64,000 bases of DNA, from positions 248,001-312,000 of the forward strand of contig NZ_RZMZ01000007.1 of assembly GCF_003992675.1 (NCBI RefSeq), in the 5' to 3' direction. This document shows, piece after piece, positions 62,271 through 64,000 of the stretch; the stretch's first letter is position 1, and the number at the start of each line of letters is the position of its first letter. Below the pieces are notes generated by a model, which worked only from the letters and a program-made list of their open reading frames with translations, ran no database searches and was not told the origin of the DNA. Made by a program: the position numbers and the translations under genes. The DNA is from Flagellimonas marinaquae (GTDB lineage: Bacteria > Bacteroidota > Bacteroidia > Flavobacteriales > Flavobacteriaceae).

Positions 62271-63050
62271 ATGGTTAGCGTTTTAGTAACCGGCTCCAAA
62301 GGGCAACTCGGACTCACTTTTCAAGACCTAACCCTCGATTTCCCAGAAGTTTCCTTTGATTTCAAAACTTCAGAAAAACTTGATATAACACAAAGAGGCC
62401 AAATCGCTGAAGCTTTTAGAAAAGGAAACTACAACTTTTGTATCAACTGTGCTGCCTTCACCAATGTAGAAGTTGCGGAAAAGAATTCTGAGGAGGCCTT
62501 CAAGGTTAATGCAGAAGGGGTAAAAAACCTTGCTCTAGTTTGCAAGGAACACGGGGTGGCACTGATCCAGATATCTACGGATTATGTGTTTGACGGAGAA
62601 AAGGAGGGAGCTTACTCGGCACAAGATATACCCAACCCAATTAATGAGTATGGCAAATCAAAACTAAAAGGGGAAGAATATATCAAGGCCATTCTACCAA
62701 ACAAGCATTATATTCTCAGAACCTCTTGGTTATACAGCAAAAAACATGGGCATAATTTTTACAAAACCATCCTTAAAAAAGCGCAGTCGGGTGAAGAACT
62801 ACATATCACAGATGCCCAAAGGGGCCGCCCAACCAATTCGGAGGCATTGGCTCGATTTATTTTGAACGAAATTGTGTTTGGAGACAAGCCTTTTGGGACA
62901 TATCACTTTGCAGATGGCAAACCGATGACTTGGTATGAATTTGCAAAGCAGATACTTGAAGAAAATGGTTTGATGAAAACGACCAAACTTGTTTTGGACA
63001 CGAATTATCGTACTTTAGCAAAGAGACCTAAAAATAGTGTTCTCCGTTAA
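62271..63050 (+). CDS. rfbD: dTDP-4-dehydrorhamnose reductase
   Basis: 259 residues. VLVTGSKGQLGLTF is the NAD(P)-binding motif; INCAAFTNVEVAEKNSEEAFKVNAEG, ISTDYVFDGEKEGAYSAQDIPNPINEYGKSKLKGE (YxxxK catalytic pair) and LRTSWLYSKKHGHNFYKTIL are RmlD/RfbD signatures. It reduces dTDP-4-keto-L-rhamnose in dTDP-rhamnose synthesis. The C-terminus (KRPKNSVLR) stops some 20-25 residues earlier than E. coli RfbD; this may be a normal short form. rfbB follows by 36 nt. Confidence 0.92.
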   Translation: MVSVLVTGSKGQLGLTFQDLTLDFPEVSFDFKTSEKLDITQRGQIAEAFRKGNYNFCINCAAFTNVEVAEKNSEEAFKVNAEGVKNLALVCKEHGVALIQISTDYVFDGEKEGAYSAQDIPNPINEYGKSKLKGEEYIKAILPNKHYILRTSWLYSKKHGHNFYKTILKKAQSGEELHITDAQRGRPTNSEALARFILNEIVFGDKPFGTYHFADGKPMTWYEFAKQILEENGLMKTTKLVLDTNYRTLAKRPKNSVLR

Positions 63051-63086
63051 CCTAACCATTAACAAAAAGATAAGGGGACTACTGGT

Positions 63087-64000
63087 ATGGAAAAGCAGAC
63101 TCCCAAAAAAATTTTAATCACAGGAGGGGCGGGATTTATTGGTTCCCATGTGGTGAGAAGATTTGTTTCCCGATATAATAACTACACGATTTATAATCTG
63201 GACGCACTCACATATGCGGGAAATTTAGAAAACCTAATAGATGTAGAGGACGCTCCCAACTACCAATTTATCAAGGGAGACATCACAGATTCCGAGTTCA
63301 TCAACGAACTATTTTCCAAATATAAGTTTGATGGGGTGATTCATTTGGCTGCTGAATCCCATGTGGACCGATCCATTTCCGACCCCATGTCCTTTGTACG
63401 CACAAACGTTTTGGGAACCGTCAATTTATTGAATGCTTCCCTGTCGTTGGCACGTAACAACAAGGACTTTCTATTTTATCATATTAGCACCGATGAGGTT
63501 TTCGGGAGTTTGGGAGAACATGGCTTTTTTACGGAGGAAACGGCCTATGATCCAAATTCGCCCTATTCTGCCTCCAAGGCGAGTTCTGATCATTTTGTTA
63601 GGGCCTATGGCGAAACCTATGGGCTGCCTTTTGTTGTTTCCAATTGCTCCAACAATTACGGGCCCAATCAGTTTCCAGAAAAATTGATTCCCTTGTTCAT
63701 CCACAATATCATCCAGAATAAGGCGCTGCCCGTATATGGTGATGGAAATTATACCCGCGATTGGCTATTTGTAAAAGATCACGCTAGGGCCATCGACCTT
63801 ATTTTTCATGAAGGAGAAAAAGGGGAAACCTACAATGTTGGAGGTTTTAATGAATGGAAAAATATACATTTGACAAGATTGTTGTGCGGATTGATGGACG
63901 AAAAATTGCACAGGGAGGAAGGAACATCGGCCAAATTGATAACCTTTGTCAAAGACCGCCCAGGTCATGATGTAAGGTATGCCATAGATGCCTCTAAAAT
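63087..64000 (+). CDS. rfbB: dTDP-glucose 4,6-dehydratase, 5' part
   Basis: 304 codons are present; the gene runs off the window. From ATG 63087 the protein reads MEKQTPKKILITGGAGFIGS, with the Rossmann GxxGxxG motif, LAAESHVDRSI, HISTDEVFGSLG (catalytic TDE), YSASKASSDH (YxxxK), SNCSNNYGPNQFPEKLIPL and GDGNYTRDWLFVKDH, all typical of RmlB/RfbB. It converts dTDP-glucose to dTDP-4-keto-6-deoxyglucose, the step before RfbC/RfbD. Together with rfbD and the Wzz-like gene it marks the edge of a surface-polysaccharide cluster. Confidence 0.95.
   Translation, partial: MEKQTPKKILITGGAGFIGSHVVRRFVSRYNNYTIYNLDALTYAGNLENLIDVEDAPNYQFIKGDITDSEFINELFSKYKFDGVIHLAAESHVDRSISDPMSFVRTNVLGTVNLLNASLSLARNNKDFLFYHISTDEVFGSLGEHGFFTEETAYDPNSPYSASKASSDHFVRAYGETYGLPFVVSNCSNNYGPNQFPEKLIPLFIHNIIQNKALPVYGDGNYTRDWLFVKDHARAIDLIFHEGEKGETYNVGGFNEWKNIHLTRLLCGLMDEKLHREEGTSAKLITFVKDRPGHDVRYAIDASK

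Noticed and set aside
62271..63050. rfbD truncation as a pseudogene
   Set aside because: Catalytic and cofactor motifs are intact, and short C-termini are seen in related reductases; only the last ~20 residues are missing relative to E. coli.

Overview
The window looks like chromosomal DNA from a marine member of the Flavobacteriaceae (Bacteroidota), plausibly close to Muricauda/Allomuricauda. This is inferred from the type IX secretion (T9SS) parts (PorP/SprF proteins and type B sorting domains), from Bacteroidota-only families (DUF4175, DUF4837, DUF2807, DUF6909-like), from TAnnTTTG promoter boxes and the weak Shine-Dalgarno signals, and from flavobacterial gene order. No plasmid, prophage, rRNA operon or CRISPR array is visible. 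The one tRNA is tRNA-Cys(GCA).

Layout. 1-3.9 kb: the end of an M1 aminopeptidase, then rnpA and an S41 protease. rnpA is interrupted at its 5' end by a ~486-bp cassette with palindromic inverted-repeat ends that carries a DUF559 nuclease ORF. The nuclease is fused in frame to RnpA, and the old rnpA start codon now opens a 26-codon leader that ends in an ATGA overlap with the nuclease start. 3.9-7.7 kb: an accessory patch with a membrane protein, a C5 cytosine methyltransferase, an overlapping PD-(D/E)XK-like protein (likely the restriction partner) and a lipoprotein of different base composition. 7.7-14.3 kb: elaA, a CDF metal exporter and rpiB on the minus strand. An AT-rich ~600-bp gap separates them from rnr, a DUF2807 protein, a LysE-type exporter, tRNA-Cys and folB.

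14.3-33.9 kb: a four-gene minus-strand T9SS operon. In transcription order it encodes an Ig-like type B cargo, a PorP/SprF protein with SPOR repeats, a 4749-residue SprB-like adhesin and a second PorP/SprF. It looks like two cargo/partner pairs. 34-53.9 kb: housekeeping genes, namely glnS, a YtxH/holin-X stress operon, an SPFH protein, gltX, DUF4175, ybeY, mnmG, a methyltransferase, a Skp-like lipoprotein, holB, pgk, an MltD-like transglycosylase and a DUF4837 lipoprotein. Two parS-like 16-mers flank mnmG, which suggests the window lies in the origin-proximal part of the chromosome. 54-64 kb: a PorE-like OmpA protein, tatA, an M23 peptidase, a GH3-family protein, a DUF6909-like protein with a phosphorylase-like C-terminus, a chain-length-determinant-like protein, rfbD and the start of rfbB, which runs off the window.

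The most unusual items are the DUF559 inverted-repeat cassette inside rnpA, the T9SS adhesin operon between folB and glnS, the parS pair, and the overlapping restriction-modification candidate. All family calls are from reading the sequence; no database search was run.
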